Shown one piece after another: positions 25,919 through 34,216 of a stretch of 64,000 nucleotides of DNA. Under the pieces are notes generated by a model. The model did not search any database, was not told the origin of the DNA, and saw only the letters and a program-made list of their open reading frames with translations. The stretch is from Paenibacillus sp. RUD330. Its GTDB lineage: Bacteria > Bacillota > Bacilli > Paenibacillales > Paenibacillaceae. The stretch covers positions 2,544,501 to 2,608,500 of the forward strand of contig NZ_CP022655.2 in assembly GCF_002243345.2 (NCBI RefSeq), written 5' to 3'. The first letter of the stretch is position 1. Each line of letters opens with the position of its first letter. The translations under genes and the position numbers were made by a program.

Positions 25919-27262
25919 ATGAGCAGCCTGCGCGAGAAAATGAACCGGCTGAAAGGAATCAAGACCGCAGAGGCGGATCAAGCGGCCGGGTTTCCTGCCG
26001 CCGCTGAGCTTCCGGTGAAACAGCCGGTGCAGGACGCATCTCCATCCGAAGCGGCAGCGGGCGGGCTCGCCTCCGCCGGACCGGAATGGGACCGCCACGG
26101 CGTGAAGCTCGTCGCGAACGAAGCCGGCGATTGCCTGGAGAGGCGTCTCCTGCTGCCGCTCGGCCACCGCAGCGGGCATCATTCGCTCGCGGAGTGGGCG
26201 GGAACGGCCGGTCAGCTCGGCGCCTTCCATCCGGAGGCGGGCGAGGCGCCCCATGCCGGCAACGTCCTTTTCCTCGACCTGGAGACGACCGGCCTCGGGG
26301 CCGGGACGGGCAACGTCCCGTTCATGATGGGGCTGGCGTACTTCGAGGACGGAGCCTTCATCCTGCGTCAGTTCCTGATCCGCCATCCCGCCGAGGAGCG
26401 GGCGATGCTGCAGGAGCTGCTGCTCCTGCTGCCGCGCTTCCGCTGGCTCGGCACGTACAACGGGCGCTCCTTCGACTGGCCGCTCGTTCAATCCCGGTTC
26501 ATCATGAACGGCTTCCGCGGGACGCCTGAGCTGCTGCATCTGGATTTTCTCCACCCGTCGAGGAGCATATGGAAAAATACGCTTGTCTCCTGCAAGCTCA
26601 GCCATGTCGAAGAAGAGCGTCTCGGCATCTTCCGTGCGGACGATGTGCCGGGATCGCTGGCGCCGGCGCTCTATTTCCAATATTTGGCCGAAGGCGATCC
26701 CGATGTGCTGGAGGGCGTATTCCGCCATAACGAGCAGGATATGATCACCCTTGCCTGCCTGGGCATCCGCTTCGGCCATCTGCTCGCCGGGGCTGTCGGA
26801 GAGCGGATGCCGATGCCCGAGGAGAACGAGGAGCGGCTGCGCACCGGATTGTGGCTGGAGAAGATGGGGCGGACGGCTGACGCCGAGCGTCTTTTCGCCT
26901 TGGTGGAAGCCTCGGAGAAGCCGGCTCCATCGGCTTGGCATGCGCTGGCGATGAGGGAGAAGAAAACTGGCAATTGGGACCGGGCTGTGGTATTGTGGCA
27001 GAAAGCCGCCGCCTGCATGAGGACGGCGCTTATTCCGAACGTGGACGCCCATGTGGAGCTGGCCATGTTCTACGAGCACAAGCGCAAGGATGTCCACTCG
27101 GCTCTCGCCTATGCGGAGGAAGCGATCGAGCTGTTCGCGGGCAGGCCGCATGATTACCGCAGCGCCAAGCGGCGGGCCGAGCAGGAAGCCTTGCTCAAGC
27201 GGCGCGACAGGCTCCGCCGCAAATGCGGAGGGGGCGGCGCCATGCTGGAGGTTGACAGATGA
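25919..27262 (+). CDS. mrfB: RNase H-fold exonuclease MrfB (YprB)
   Basis: A 447-aa partner of MrfA. The DEDD-type nuclease fold is seen in VLFLDLETTGLG (about 117-128, two acidic metal ligands), GTYNGRSFDWPLVQSR and HNEQDMITL (last Asp). The C-terminal third is helical and TPR-like (ADAERLFALVEAS, SALAYAEEAIELFAG). The N-terminal 60 residues are low complexity. ATG 25919 follows GAGGAGGCGG. It begins 40 bases after mrfA and overlaps the next gene by ATGA, so all are co-translated. Confidence 0.88.
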   Translation: MSSLREKMNRLKGIKTAEADQAAGFPAAAELPVKQPVQDASPSEAAAGGLASAGPEWDRHGVKLVANEAGDCLERRLLLPLGHRSGHHSLAEWAGTAGQLGAFHPEAGEAPHAGNVLFLDLETTGLGAGTGNVPFMMGLAYFEDGAFILRQFLIRHPAEERAMLQELLLLLPRFRWLGTYNGRSFDWPLVQSRFIMNGFRGTPELLHLDFLHPSRSIWKNTLVSCKLSHVEEERLGIFRADDVPGSLAPALYFQYLAEGDPDVLEGVFRHNEQDMITLACLGIRFGHLLAGAVGERMPMPEENEERLRTGLWLEKMGRTADAERLFALVEASEKPAPSAWHALAMREKKTGNWDRAVVLWQKAAACMRTALIPNVDAHVELAMFYEHKRKDVHSALAYAEEAIELFAGRPHDYRSAKRRAEQEALLKRRDRLRRKCGGGGAMLEVDR

Positions 27263-28098
27263 CGAAGACATACAGCTTGCCGGGTATGCCGGCGCCGGAC
27301 CGGCCGATCGGCGGCCTCCTGCTCGACCTCGACGGAACGATCTATCGGGGCGGGCAGGCTGTCGATGGGGCCGGTTCTCTTGTGAGGGCGCTTCGCGATG
27401 CCGGAGTTCCCTACAAATATGTGACGAACAACTCCTCCTCCAGTCCCGAAGCCGTCGCGAAGAGGCTGCGGGATATGGGCGTGGATGCGGAAGCGGATGA
27501 AGTATGCACTTCTTCCCAGGCGGCAGCGCGGTATGCGGCCGAGCGCTTTCCGGGCGGCAAGGTATTTCTGATCGGCGAGGAAGGCTTGGCGGAAGAGCTG
27601 GAGCAAGCGGGCCTGGTGCTGGTCGAACGGGATGCCGATCTCGTCGTCCAGGGCATCGACCGCGCCTTCTCCTACGCCAAGGCTTCCGAGGCGGTGAGAG
27701 AGCTGCTGGCGGGAGCGGAATACATCCTGACGAATCCCGATCTGCTGCTGCCTTCCCATGGAGGCCTCTTTCCGGGGGCGGGCTCCATCGGGGCGATGCT
27801 GGCCGCCGCTTCGGGAGTGAAGCCTGTCGTCATCGGCAAGCCGGAGAAGATCCTGATGGATTATTCGCTGGAGAGGATCGGTCTGGCGGCTGGCGAGGTG
27901 TCGGTCGTCGGCGACAACCTGGCGACCGACATCGCCGCGGGCAAGAAGAGCGGCTGCGGCACCATTCTTGTGCTGACGGGACTGACGACCCCGGACAATT
28001 ACGCCCGCTACGCGGAAGCGGCGGATGCCGAGCCCGATGCCGTCTGCGGCTCGCTCGCCGATTTGCAATCGTATATATTGAAGTACATAGGGCGATAA
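27259..28098 (+). CDS. HAD-IIA sugar-phosphatase-like hydrolase (NagD/YutF type)
   Basis: A 279-aa HAD class IIA phosphatase. Motif I is LLLDLDGTIYRGG (about 20-32), motif II YVTNNSSSSPEAVAKRL, motif III the lysine in VVIGKPEKIL, motif IV VGDNLATDIAAGKKSG. Relatives dephosphorylate nucleotides and sugar phosphates; the substrate here is unknown. ATGA overlap with mrfB places it firmly in the repair operon, where a house-cleaning or damaged-nucleotide role is conceivable but unproven. Confidence 0.85.
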   Translation: MTKTYSLPGMPAPDRPIGGLLLDLDGTIYRGGQAVDGAGSLVRALRDAGVPYKYVTNNSSSSPEAVAKRLRDMGVDAEADEVCTSSQAAARYAAERFPGGKVFLIGEEGLAEELEQAGLVLVERDADLVVQGIDRAFSYAKASEAVRELLAGAEYILTNPDLLLPSHGGLFPGAGSIGAMLAAASGVKPVVIGKPEKILMDYSLERIGLAAGEVSVVGDNLATDIAAGKKSGCGTILVLTGLTTPDNYARYAEAADAEPDAVCGSLADLQSYILKYIGR

Positions 28099-28132
28099 AA
28101 AGAACAACACGAGGGAAAGGAAGCGAGACTTC

Positions 28133-28951
28133 ATGCCGGAATATCCTGAAATGGACCACTATCGGATGCTGCTGGGCGCTTCCGTCGCCGGACAGCGGAT
28201 CCGCAAAGTCGCCGTCGAGCGGGAAAAGTCGGTCAATCTGCCGGCCGGCGAGTTCGTCTCCCGGCTGGAGGGCCGTACGATCTGGTTCGTCGAGCGGCGC
28301 GGAAAGCATTTGATCTTTCATTTGGACAACGGAGAAAGGCTGCTCCTGCATCTCATGCTGGGAGGCTGGATGTTCTACGGCTCCGAGGAGGAGCGGCCCG
28401 ACAGAACCGTTCAGGTCCAATTGGACCTCGACAGCGGCAACCTGTATTTCATCGGTCTGAGGCTCGGCTACCTGCATCTGCTCTCCGCCAAGGAAACCGA
28501 AGGGAAGCTTGCCGCGCTCGGTCCCGAGCCCTTCGATCCGAGACTGACGCTCGCCGCTTTCACCGCCAGGCTCCAGGCCAAGAAGCGGAGCGCCTTGAAG
28601 ACGGTGCTGGTGGACCAGAGCGTCATCGCCGGCATCGGCAACTGCTATTCCGACGAAATCGCCTGGGAAGCGAAGCTGCGCCCGGACGCCAAGCTCGGCG
28701 GGCTGAGCGAGGAGTCCTTCTCGCGGCTGTACGACGCGATGCATTCCATGCTGCTGGAGGCGCGCACCCGAGGCGGCTACATGGAGCATCCGTTCCAGAC
28801 CGGCGACGAGGCGACAGGCGGCTATAACGACGATTGCAAAGTCTACGACCGTCCGGGCGGCGAATGCTGCCGCTGCGGCGGGACGATCGAGCAGCATGAA
28901 ATGTCTTCGCGCAAAGTATTCTTTTGTCCGGAATGCCAGAAGGAATCCTGA
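28133..28951 (+). CDS. Fpg/Nei-family DNA glycosylase
   Basis: A 272-aa base-excision repair glycosylase/AP lyase. The N-terminal catalytic Pro2-Glu3 is present in MPEYPEMD; the usual form is MPELPEVE. The beta-clamp lysine is in RGKHLIFHL, the helix-two-turn-helix in VIAGIGNCYSDEIAWEAKLRP, and a C-terminal zinc finger has CCRCGG and FFCPEC. It removes oxidised purines or pyrimidines; the N-terminal variation leaves open whether it is MutM-like or Nei-like. It lies four bases before endonuclease IV, the enzyme acting next in the pathway. Confidence 0.87.
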   Translation: MPEYPEMDHYRMLLGASVAGQRIRKVAVEREKSVNLPAGEFVSRLEGRTIWFVERRGKHLIFHLDNGERLLLHLMLGGWMFYGSEEERPDRTVQVQLDLDSGNLYFIGLRLGYLHLLSAKETEGKLAALGPEPFDPRLTLAAFTARLQAKKRSALKTVLVDQSVIAGIGNCYSDEIAWEAKLRPDAKLGGLSEESFSRLYDAMHSMLLEARTRGGYMEHPFQTGDEATGGYNDDCKVYDRPGGECCRCGGTIEQHEMSSRKVFFCPECQKES

Positions 28952-28954
28952 GCC

Positions 28955-29794
28955 ATGCCAGACAACCGGATCGGCTGCCATCTCAGTACTAGAGGCGGTT
29001 ATCGGGCCGCGGCGGAAAGGGCTTCGGCCCTCGGCTGCGGCTCTTTTCAATACTTCCCGAAAAATCCGCGCAGTCTCGGCGTCAAAGCCTTCGATCGCCG
29101 CGACGCCCAGCGCTGCAAGGAATGGTGTCGGGAGCATGGACTGTCGTCCATCGCCCATTCCCCGTATCCGAACAACCTGGCTTCGGAGGATGCCTCCGTC
29201 CGCGATCGGACAGCCGAATCGCTGCTCAACGATCTCGACATCGCGGAGGCATGCGGATCGCTTGGCGTCGTCGTCCATTTCGGCATCTACAAAGGCTCGG
29301 ATCCGCTGGAAGGCTATCGGCTGATGATCGGTACGCTGGATGATATCACTAGCCGCTGGGACGGAAAATGCAAGCTGCTCATCGAGAATCAAGCCGGCAA
29401 TCACGGCTTCATGGGCATGACGCTGGAGGAGCTGGCGCAAGTGCGCTCGCTCTGCCGCGAGCCCGCCAAGATCGCCTTCTGCCTCGACAGCTGCCATCTG
29501 TTCGCCAGCGGAATTTGGAAAGGCGATCCCGGCGCGCAGTGGCATGCCGACGCGGAGAAGGCCGGCAGCCTGGAGCCTATCGCCGCCCTTCATTTCAACG
29601 ACTCCGCATACGGCAGCGGCTCGCGGCGCGACCGTCATGCCCGGCTGGGCGAAGGCGTTGTAGGGGAAGCCGGACTCCGCTGGCTGCTTGAAGCGCTTCC
29701 CGGCATTCCTGCCGTCCTGGAGACGGCTTCCGGCGCAGACGGAACGCACCGGGAGCAGCTGCACATCATGAAGTCATGGGAGGAACGGACTTGA
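28955..29794 (+). CDS. nfo: Endonuclease IV (AP endonuclease)
   Basis: Cleaves abasic sites in base-excision repair, 279 aa, TIM barrel with a three-zinc centre. Ligand-bearing segments appear in order: GCHLSTRGG, IAHSPYPNN, VVHFGIYKG, LLIENQAG, FCLDSCHLFASG, LHFNDS, RDRHARLGEG and VLETASG. This is the normal length for Nfo. It sits between the Fpg/Nei gene and a small receiver-domain gene, which overlaps its last four bases (TTGA). Confidence 0.92.
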   Translation: MPDNRIGCHLSTRGGYRAAAERASALGCGSFQYFPKNPRSLGVKAFDRRDAQRCKEWCREHGLSSIAHSPYPNNLASEDASVRDRTAESLLNDLDIAEACGSLGVVVHFGIYKGSDPLEGYRLMIGTLDDITSRWDGKCKLLIENQAGNHGFMGMTLEELAQVRSLCREPAKIAFCLDSCHLFASGIWKGDPGAQWHADAEKAGSLEPIAALHFNDSAYGSGSRRDRHARLGEGVVGEAGLRWLLEALPGIPAVLETASGADGTHREQLHIMKSWEERT

Positions 29795-30162
29795 TCCATG
29801 TCTATCTAGATGATTTCCGCCGTTGTCCGGAAGGCTTCGTCCATGCCCGGAATGCGGAGGAGTGCATCGCCCTCATCGCTTCCGAGGACATCGGCATCCT
29901 CTCCCTGGATTTCGATCTCGGCTGGGGCCAGCCTACGGGACTCGAGGTTGCCCGCCACATCGCGGAGAGCGGCCGTTATCCGCAGGAAACCTATCTGCAT
30001 TCATCCAGTACGGAAGGCAGGCAGATGATGTACAAGCTCCTGTCGGACTCGCTTCCGGCAGGAAGCCGTCTTTCCTACGCCTCCATGCCGGAAGAGACGC
30101 TTGCCAGAGCGGCAGGCGGCGGAGCGGCCGATGCCGCATCAATTCAAGAGAAGAACGGGTGA
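29791..30162 (+). CDS. Cyclic-phosphate-processing receiver-domain protein
   Basis: A 123-aa single-domain protein resembling the cyclic-phosphate processing receiver (cPRD-type) family predicted to act on cyclic phosphodiesters such as RNA ends or cyclic nucleotides. Features: IHVYLDDFRRCPEGFVHARN at the N-terminus, LSLDFDLG with the acidic pair, and YLHSSSTEGRQMM. The start is TTG 29791, six bases after GGAGG, overlapping nfo by TTGA; an ATG at 29776 would need a poor ribosome site. No DNA-binding output domain is attached. Confidence 0.7.
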   Translation: MIHVYLDDFRRCPEGFVHARNAEECIALIASEDIGILSLDFDLGWGQPTGLEVARHIAESGRYPQETYLHSSSTEGRQMMYKLLSDSLPAGSRLSYASMPEETLARAAGGGAADAASIQEKNG

Positions 30163-30167
30163 GCAGC

Positions 30168-30956
30168 ATGGCAATCATATCCTTGCATCATTTGAGGCTG
30201 CAGCGGGAAGAACGAGAAATTCTGCAGGACATAAGCCTGACCGTACAGCCGGGCGAGCAGTGGGTCGTGCTGGGCCGCAACGGCTCCGGCAAAACGACGC
30301 TTCTCGAAATGCTGACGGGTTATATGTTCCCGACATCCGGAACGGTCGAGGTGCTGGGCAACCGGTACGGAGAATGCGATGTCCGCGAGGTGCGCAAGAG
30401 AATCGGCTACATCAGCCAGTCGCTCGTGGAGAAGCTCGCTCTTGCCGACCCCGTATGGGAAGTGGTCGCTACCGGGGAGTATGCTTTTTTGCGCTTTTAT
30501 CAAGAGATCCCGGAAGAGGTGCAGGGCAAGGCGCTGAGGCTCCTTGAGGAGTGCGGGCTTCGCCATGCCGCCCTGCAGCCGTTCGGAACGCTGTCGCAGG
30601 GGGAGCGCAAGAAAGTGCTGCTCGCGCGAGCGCTCATGAGCGATCCGGCCATCCTGATCCTGGACGAGCCTTGCTCCGGGCTGGATCTGTACGAGCGCGA
30701 GAAGCTGCTGGCGGAGACAGGCAAGCTCGGAAGCCGCAGCATGACCGTCATTTATGTCACGCATCATATGGAGGAAATCATGCCAATGTTCACTCATGTG
30801 GCCTTGCTGCAGGACGGAAGGCTGATCGCATCCGGACCCAAGAAGGAAGTGTTGACGGAACGCGTGCTCGGCGATGCCTATGAGCTTCCGTTGGCGGTGG
30901 AATGGGCCCATGGCAGGCCTTGGATCAAAGTAGGAACGGATGGTGCGGCAGGTTGA
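30168..30956 (+). CDS. ABC transporter ATP-binding protein, no permease nearby
   Basis: A 262-aa ABC ATPase resembling Bacillus YlmA. Walker A is LGRNGSGKTTLLEML (about 35-49), the signature is LSQGERKKVLLARAL, Walker B AILILDEPCSGLD, the H-loop VTHHMEEI. No membrane partner or substrate-binding gene lies within the window. ATG 30168 follows the receiver-domain gene by five bases; the open frame further upstream is antisense-like read-through and is not used. The next gene overlaps its stop (TTGA). Its role in a repair operon is unexplained. Confidence 0.82.
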   Translation: MAIISLHHLRLQREEREILQDISLTVQPGEQWVVLGRNGSGKTTLLEMLTGYMFPTSGTVEVLGNRYGECDVREVRKRIGYISQSLVEKLALADPVWEVVATGEYAFLRFYQEIPEEVQGKALRLLEECGLRHAALQPFGTLSQGERKKVLLARALMSDPAILILDEPCSGLDLYEREKLLAETGKLGSRSMTVIYVTHHMEEIMPMFTHVALLQDGRLIASGPKKEVLTERVLGDAYELPLAVEWAHGRPWIKVGTDGAAG

Positions 30957-31969
30957 GTCAGTGGATCGGAACGGCGAATAAAAGTTATGCATCCTATGCG
31001 ATGGAAGAGCTTCGCAGGCAATTCGAAGGCATCTCCATCACGCAGCTTTCCCCTGGGGAAGCTTTTCTGTTCGAAGTGCCGCTTGAGCAAGAGGCGGTGC
31101 TGGCGTCCATCAAGGCGGAGCAGCCGATTTTCCTGAGGCATCTGCAGCCCGTGGACGCGGTTCGGTCGATCTCGGCCGATGCGGATGACCTGGACTGGCT
31201 CAGCGACTGGATCCGGCTCTCCCGCGGCAAGCTCGAGGGCAAGCGCGCGGGCGTCCACGTACGCAAAGCGGAAGGAAGCCCTTATCCCTATTCTGCGGCC
31301 GATACAAAAGCCGTCGCGGCCGCGATGCTGGAGCAGTGCGGAGCTGAGCCGGAACAGAAGCACACCGAGATTCTAGTCGCGGTATATGCATCCCGGGATA
31401 CGCTGTATGCCGGCATCGGAACGCCTGCCGAGATGCTGTCCGATTGGCCGGGTGGAGCGGTGCGCTTCCAGAAGGAGGAAGGCCAGATCTCCAGGGCCAA
31501 GTTCAAGCTGCTGGAGGCGGAAAGAGAGTTCGGGCTCGATTATGCCTCCTTCCGGAACGCGGTCGACATCGGCGCGGCTCCGGGAGGGTGGACGTCGCTC
31601 CTGCTGGAGCGCGGGCTGCGGGTGACCGCTATCGATCCCGCCGAGCTCCATCCGTCGCTGCTGGCTTACCGGACGTTGACCGTGCTCCGCAAAAACGCGG
31701 CCGAAGTGAGCTTCCAGCCTGGCGCTTTCGACCTGCTCGTCTGCGATATGAGCTGGAGCCCGATGCAGATGACGAAGCTCGTCCTCGATCTCGTTCCGGC
31801 TCTGCAACAGGGCGGGACGGCGATCGTGACGGTCAAGCTGATGCACCGCAAGCCGCTGCAGACGATCCGGGAAGTGAAGAGCCGCCTGTCCGCCGCTTTC
31901 GACATTCTCGGCGCCAGGCAGCTGTTCCACAACAGGGAGGAAATGACCCTGTATTTGAAGAAGAAATAA
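30953..31969 (+). CDS. RlmM/RrmJ-like SAM-dependent 2'-O-methyltransferase
   Basis: A 338-aa methyltransferase with an N-terminal THUMP/RAGNYA-like half and a C-terminal RrmJ fold, the layout of E. coli RlmM (23S rRNA C2498 ribose methylation). The SAM site is VDIGAAPGGWTSLLLERG with AIDPAEL. A K-D-K-E tetrad is plausible: K in KFKLLE, D in VCDMSW, K in VTVKL, E in EEMTLYL. The start is TTG 30953, overlapping the ABC gene stop by four bases. It is the last gene before the terminator at 32006-32057. The RNA target is inferred. Confidence 0.75.
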   Translation: MSQWIGTANKSYASYAMEELRRQFEGISITQLSPGEAFLFEVPLEQEAVLASIKAEQPIFLRHLQPVDAVRSISADADDLDWLSDWIRLSRGKLEGKRAGVHVRKAEGSPYPYSAADTKAVAAAMLEQCGAEPEQKHTEILVAVYASRDTLYAGIGTPAEMLSDWPGGAVRFQKEEGQISRAKFKLLEAEREFGLDYASFRNAVDIGAAPGGWTSLLLERGLRVTAIDPAELHPSLLAYRTLTVLRKNAAEVSFQPGAFDLLVCDMSWSPMQMTKLVLDLVPALQQGGTAIVTVKLMHRKPLQTIREVKSRLSAAFDILGARQLFHNREEMTLYLKKK

Positions 31970-32005
31970 CCGATCAATTTATGCGAAGCGGCAGCGGGAA
32001 AGCAT

Positions 32006-32057
32006 CCCGGCTATGCGCAGGCTCTCTTTGGAGAGGCTGCGCCATAGCCGGGTTTTT
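32006..32057 (+). terminator. Large terminator closing the mrfA operon
   Basis: The arms CCCGGCTATG and CATAGCCGGG, with inner matched blocks GCAG/CTGC and CTCTC/GAGAG, form a stem over 18 bp. It is followed by TTTTT. Confidence 0.93.
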
Positions 32058-32093
32058 GCATTCCAGGCTGCCTAGCGAGGGAGGCGGAGCGGT

Positions 32094-33662
32094 ATGGAAG
32101 AGGATACGGCCGATATTCATCCGCATGGGGAGAGCTTGGCTGCTGGCAGCCTGGTCGGCGGCCGGTACAGGGTGGCGGCGCAAATCGGACGCGGGGGGAT
32201 GAGCCGAGTGTACGCCGTGGAGGATATCCGGCTGAACCATAAATTACGGGCATTGAAAATAAATGCGGCCAACCATGCTGCGCTGACGGCGGAGGAAGCC
32301 TTCATGCTCATGCGGCTCGAGCACCCCCACCTGCCTCAGCTGCTGGATTATTATCCTCCGGGCTCGGGTTCCGCAGAAATACTCGTCATGGACTATATCG
32401 ACGGCCAGACGCTCCAGCAAGCGGTCCATGCCCGGGGCAGAGGGCTGGAGCCCCATGAAACGGCGGCGATATCGCTGCAGCTGTGCTCGGCGCTGTCGTA
32501 TTTGCACCGCCAGCAGCCGCCGGTCATCCACCGGGACTTGAAGCCGTCCAACGTCATGATCGACAGGGAGGGGCGGGTCAGGCTCATCGACTTCGGCATC
32601 GCTCGCAGCTACAAGCCGGGCAGCCGATCCGACACGCGCCGTCTGGGAACGCCGGGTTTTGCGGCTCCGGAGCAGGAATCGGGAGGGCAGAGCGATTCCC
32701 GTACCGACATATACGGACTTGGAAGTCTCATTCGTTGGCTGATGCTGGGCGGCGAGTCTCCCGATGGACTCCACGCGGAGAGCGCAGGGGAAAGGCTGCC
32801 TCCATGGCTCTTGCACATGCTGGAGCGGCGGCCGGAAGACCGGCTGCCGTCCATGGAGGAGGCGGCCAGGGAGATCCGGTCTTGGGCCGACAGCGCCGGC
32901 GCGGGCTCGGCCGATAAGGGCAGGGCATCGGCGTTCGGCCTTACCGGAGGCGCTTTGTCCGGAACCGTATCGGTGCTGTCTCTCTCGCCGGGCAGCGGAG
33001 CGACGTTTTTGAGCTTGATGCTTGCGCGGCATTTGGAGGAGACGGGCCTGCCGTTCCAGCTGATCGAGGCTCCCGGGGGAGAGCCGGAATACTGCGCCTT
33101 GATCGGAAGCCCGGCGCTGCCGACTGCCCCGGACGGGCCCGACTCTCGCTACCGGCGTCTCGGAGGCGTCCGCGCATCGTGGCAGGTGCTTCATCCCGAG
33201 CCTGCGCCCGCCGCCGCCGACCAGGATGCGCGTTTCCGCCTGATGGCTTCCGGAGGCGGGGAGGGCGCCGTCATCGTCGACTGGTCGTCCCGCTGGCATG
33301 AGGCCGCCCTGGCGGAAGAGTGGGCTTCCGGTTCCGGGCTGCTCGTCGTCTGCGCGGATCCCAACCCCGCACGGTGGAGCCAAGCAAGGATCGCCGGCCT
33401 GAACCGGCTGCTGCGGATAAGGGAAGCTGCCGGGCTCCGTACGGTGTGGGCGGCATGCAAGGACGCTCCCTTTCCGGAAAGGTCCGAATGGCTGGCGCTG
33501 CTTCCGGAAAAGCCAGCCATCGTAATCCCTTATTTGGAGCCGTCCGAATGGTACGCGCTGCTCTGGAGAGGGATGCCGCTGCCGCGAAAGGGGAAATCGG
33601 CCGCTGCGCTCCGCCAGGCGCTGGCGGCTTTGGCGGCCATGCTTCCGGGTTTGAAGACCTAA
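32094..33662 (+). CDS. Ser/Thr protein kinase fused to a degenerate ParA-like domain
   Basis: A 522-aa cytosolic protein. The kinase domain (about 25-265) has the glycine loop IGRGGMSRVY, Lys55 in ALKIN, catalytic HRDLKPSN (146-153), DFG at 166-168 and APE at 191-193, so it should be active. Residues 288-520 look like a SIMIBI/ParA-type fold: the strand TVSVLSLSPGSGATFLSLML carries a P-loop position, but the Walker lysine is replaced (GSGATF), followed by GAVIVDWSS and LLVVCADPNPARW. There are no membrane spans or PASTA repeats. GGGAGG precedes ATG 32094. Targets are unknown. Confidence 0.8.
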   Translation: MEEDTADIHPHGESLAAGSLVGGRYRVAAQIGRGGMSRVYAVEDIRLNHKLRALKINAANHAALTAEEAFMLMRLEHPHLPQLLDYYPPGSGSAEILVMDYIDGQTLQQAVHARGRGLEPHETAAISLQLCSALSYLHRQQPPVIHRDLKPSNVMIDREGRVRLIDFGIARSYKPGSRSDTRRLGTPGFAAPEQESGGQSDSRTDIYGLGSLIRWLMLGGESPDGLHAESAGERLPPWLLHMLERRPEDRLPSMEEAAREIRSWADSAGAGSADKGRASAFGLTGGALSGTVSVLSLSPGSGATFLSLMLARHLEETGLPFQLIEAPGGEPEYCALIGSPALPTAPDGPDSRYRRLGGVRASWQVLHPEPAPAAADQDARFRLMASGGGEGAVIVDWSSRWHEAALAEEWASGSGLLVVCADPNPARWSQARIAGLNRLLRIREAAGLRTVWAACKDAPFPERSEWLALLPEKPAIVIPYLEPSEWYALLWRGMPLPRKGKSAAALRQALAALAAMLPGLKT

Positions 33663-33796
33663 CGATTACTGCATGGAGCTTCGTGAAGCGAGCCCGGTTC
33701 GGGCAAGGCTGAGCGCGGTTGTTTCCTGGAATGAATCCGCTCGTAATTCATCCATATTATGGTAATATAATGAAAAGAGAGGCAGGGGGTGGGAAA

Positions 33797-34039
33797 ATGA
33801 AAGCAGGCTACATTCTGATGGCGGCTCTAGGGATAGCCCTGATCGTTTTCGGGCTTTTGCCCGCTGTTTATGCGTACCCTTACAGCAGCGGCCCCGACTC
33901 CGGCCCGAGAAACGATTGGGAGCTGATGCTGATGATTGCCTATGAAAACGGCACCGCGAGCGTCGCTATCGGCATTCTGCTCCTTCTGCTGGCGGCTTCG
34001 ATGATGTTCTTTTTCAACAAAAAAAAGGCAGCGGCCTAG
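33797..34039 (+). CDS. Small two-span membrane protein
   Basis: An 80-aa protein with two hydrophobic segments (GYILMAALGIALIVFGLLP and VAIGILLLLLAASMMFFF). An external loop holding YPYSSGPDSGPRNDWE separates them, and a Lys-rich C-terminus follows. I recognise no family. ATG 33797 sits five bases after AGGGGGTG; longer in-frame starts at 33719 and 33770 lack a ribosome site. The hairpin at 34147-34182 follows. Confidence 0.6.
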   Translation: MKAGYILMAALGIALIVFGLLPAVYAYPYSSGPDSGPRNDWELMLMIAYENGTASVAIGILLLLLAASMMFFFNKKKAAA

Positions 34040-34146
34040 TCATCCGGCCGGTTCCGCCGCAGGCGGCGGACGGTAATCCGCTTCCAGCATGGCGATCCGG
34101 CGCCTCTTCGCGGAAGGGGAAGCCAAGCAGCCCCATAATGTGATAC

Positions 34147-34182
34147 AATATCCCATTAGGAACCCTAATCGGGATATTTTCT
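34147..34182 (+). terminator. Terminator or attenuator before the ABC-F gene
   Basis: AATATCCCATTAGG, loop AAC, CCTAATCGGGATATT with one bulge, then TTTTCTC. It ends only 35 bases before the ABC-F start, so it either closes the preceding small gene or acts as a leader attenuator. Confidence 0.75.
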
Positions 34183-34216
34183 CTGCATAAAGACAGGAAT
34201 GGAGAATGGAACTTAC

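Noticed and set aside
29823-30167. N-terminal extension of the ABC ATPase back to 29823
   Set aside because: This stretch is an alternative frame of the receiver-domain gene; the ATPase family begins at the ATG at 30168.
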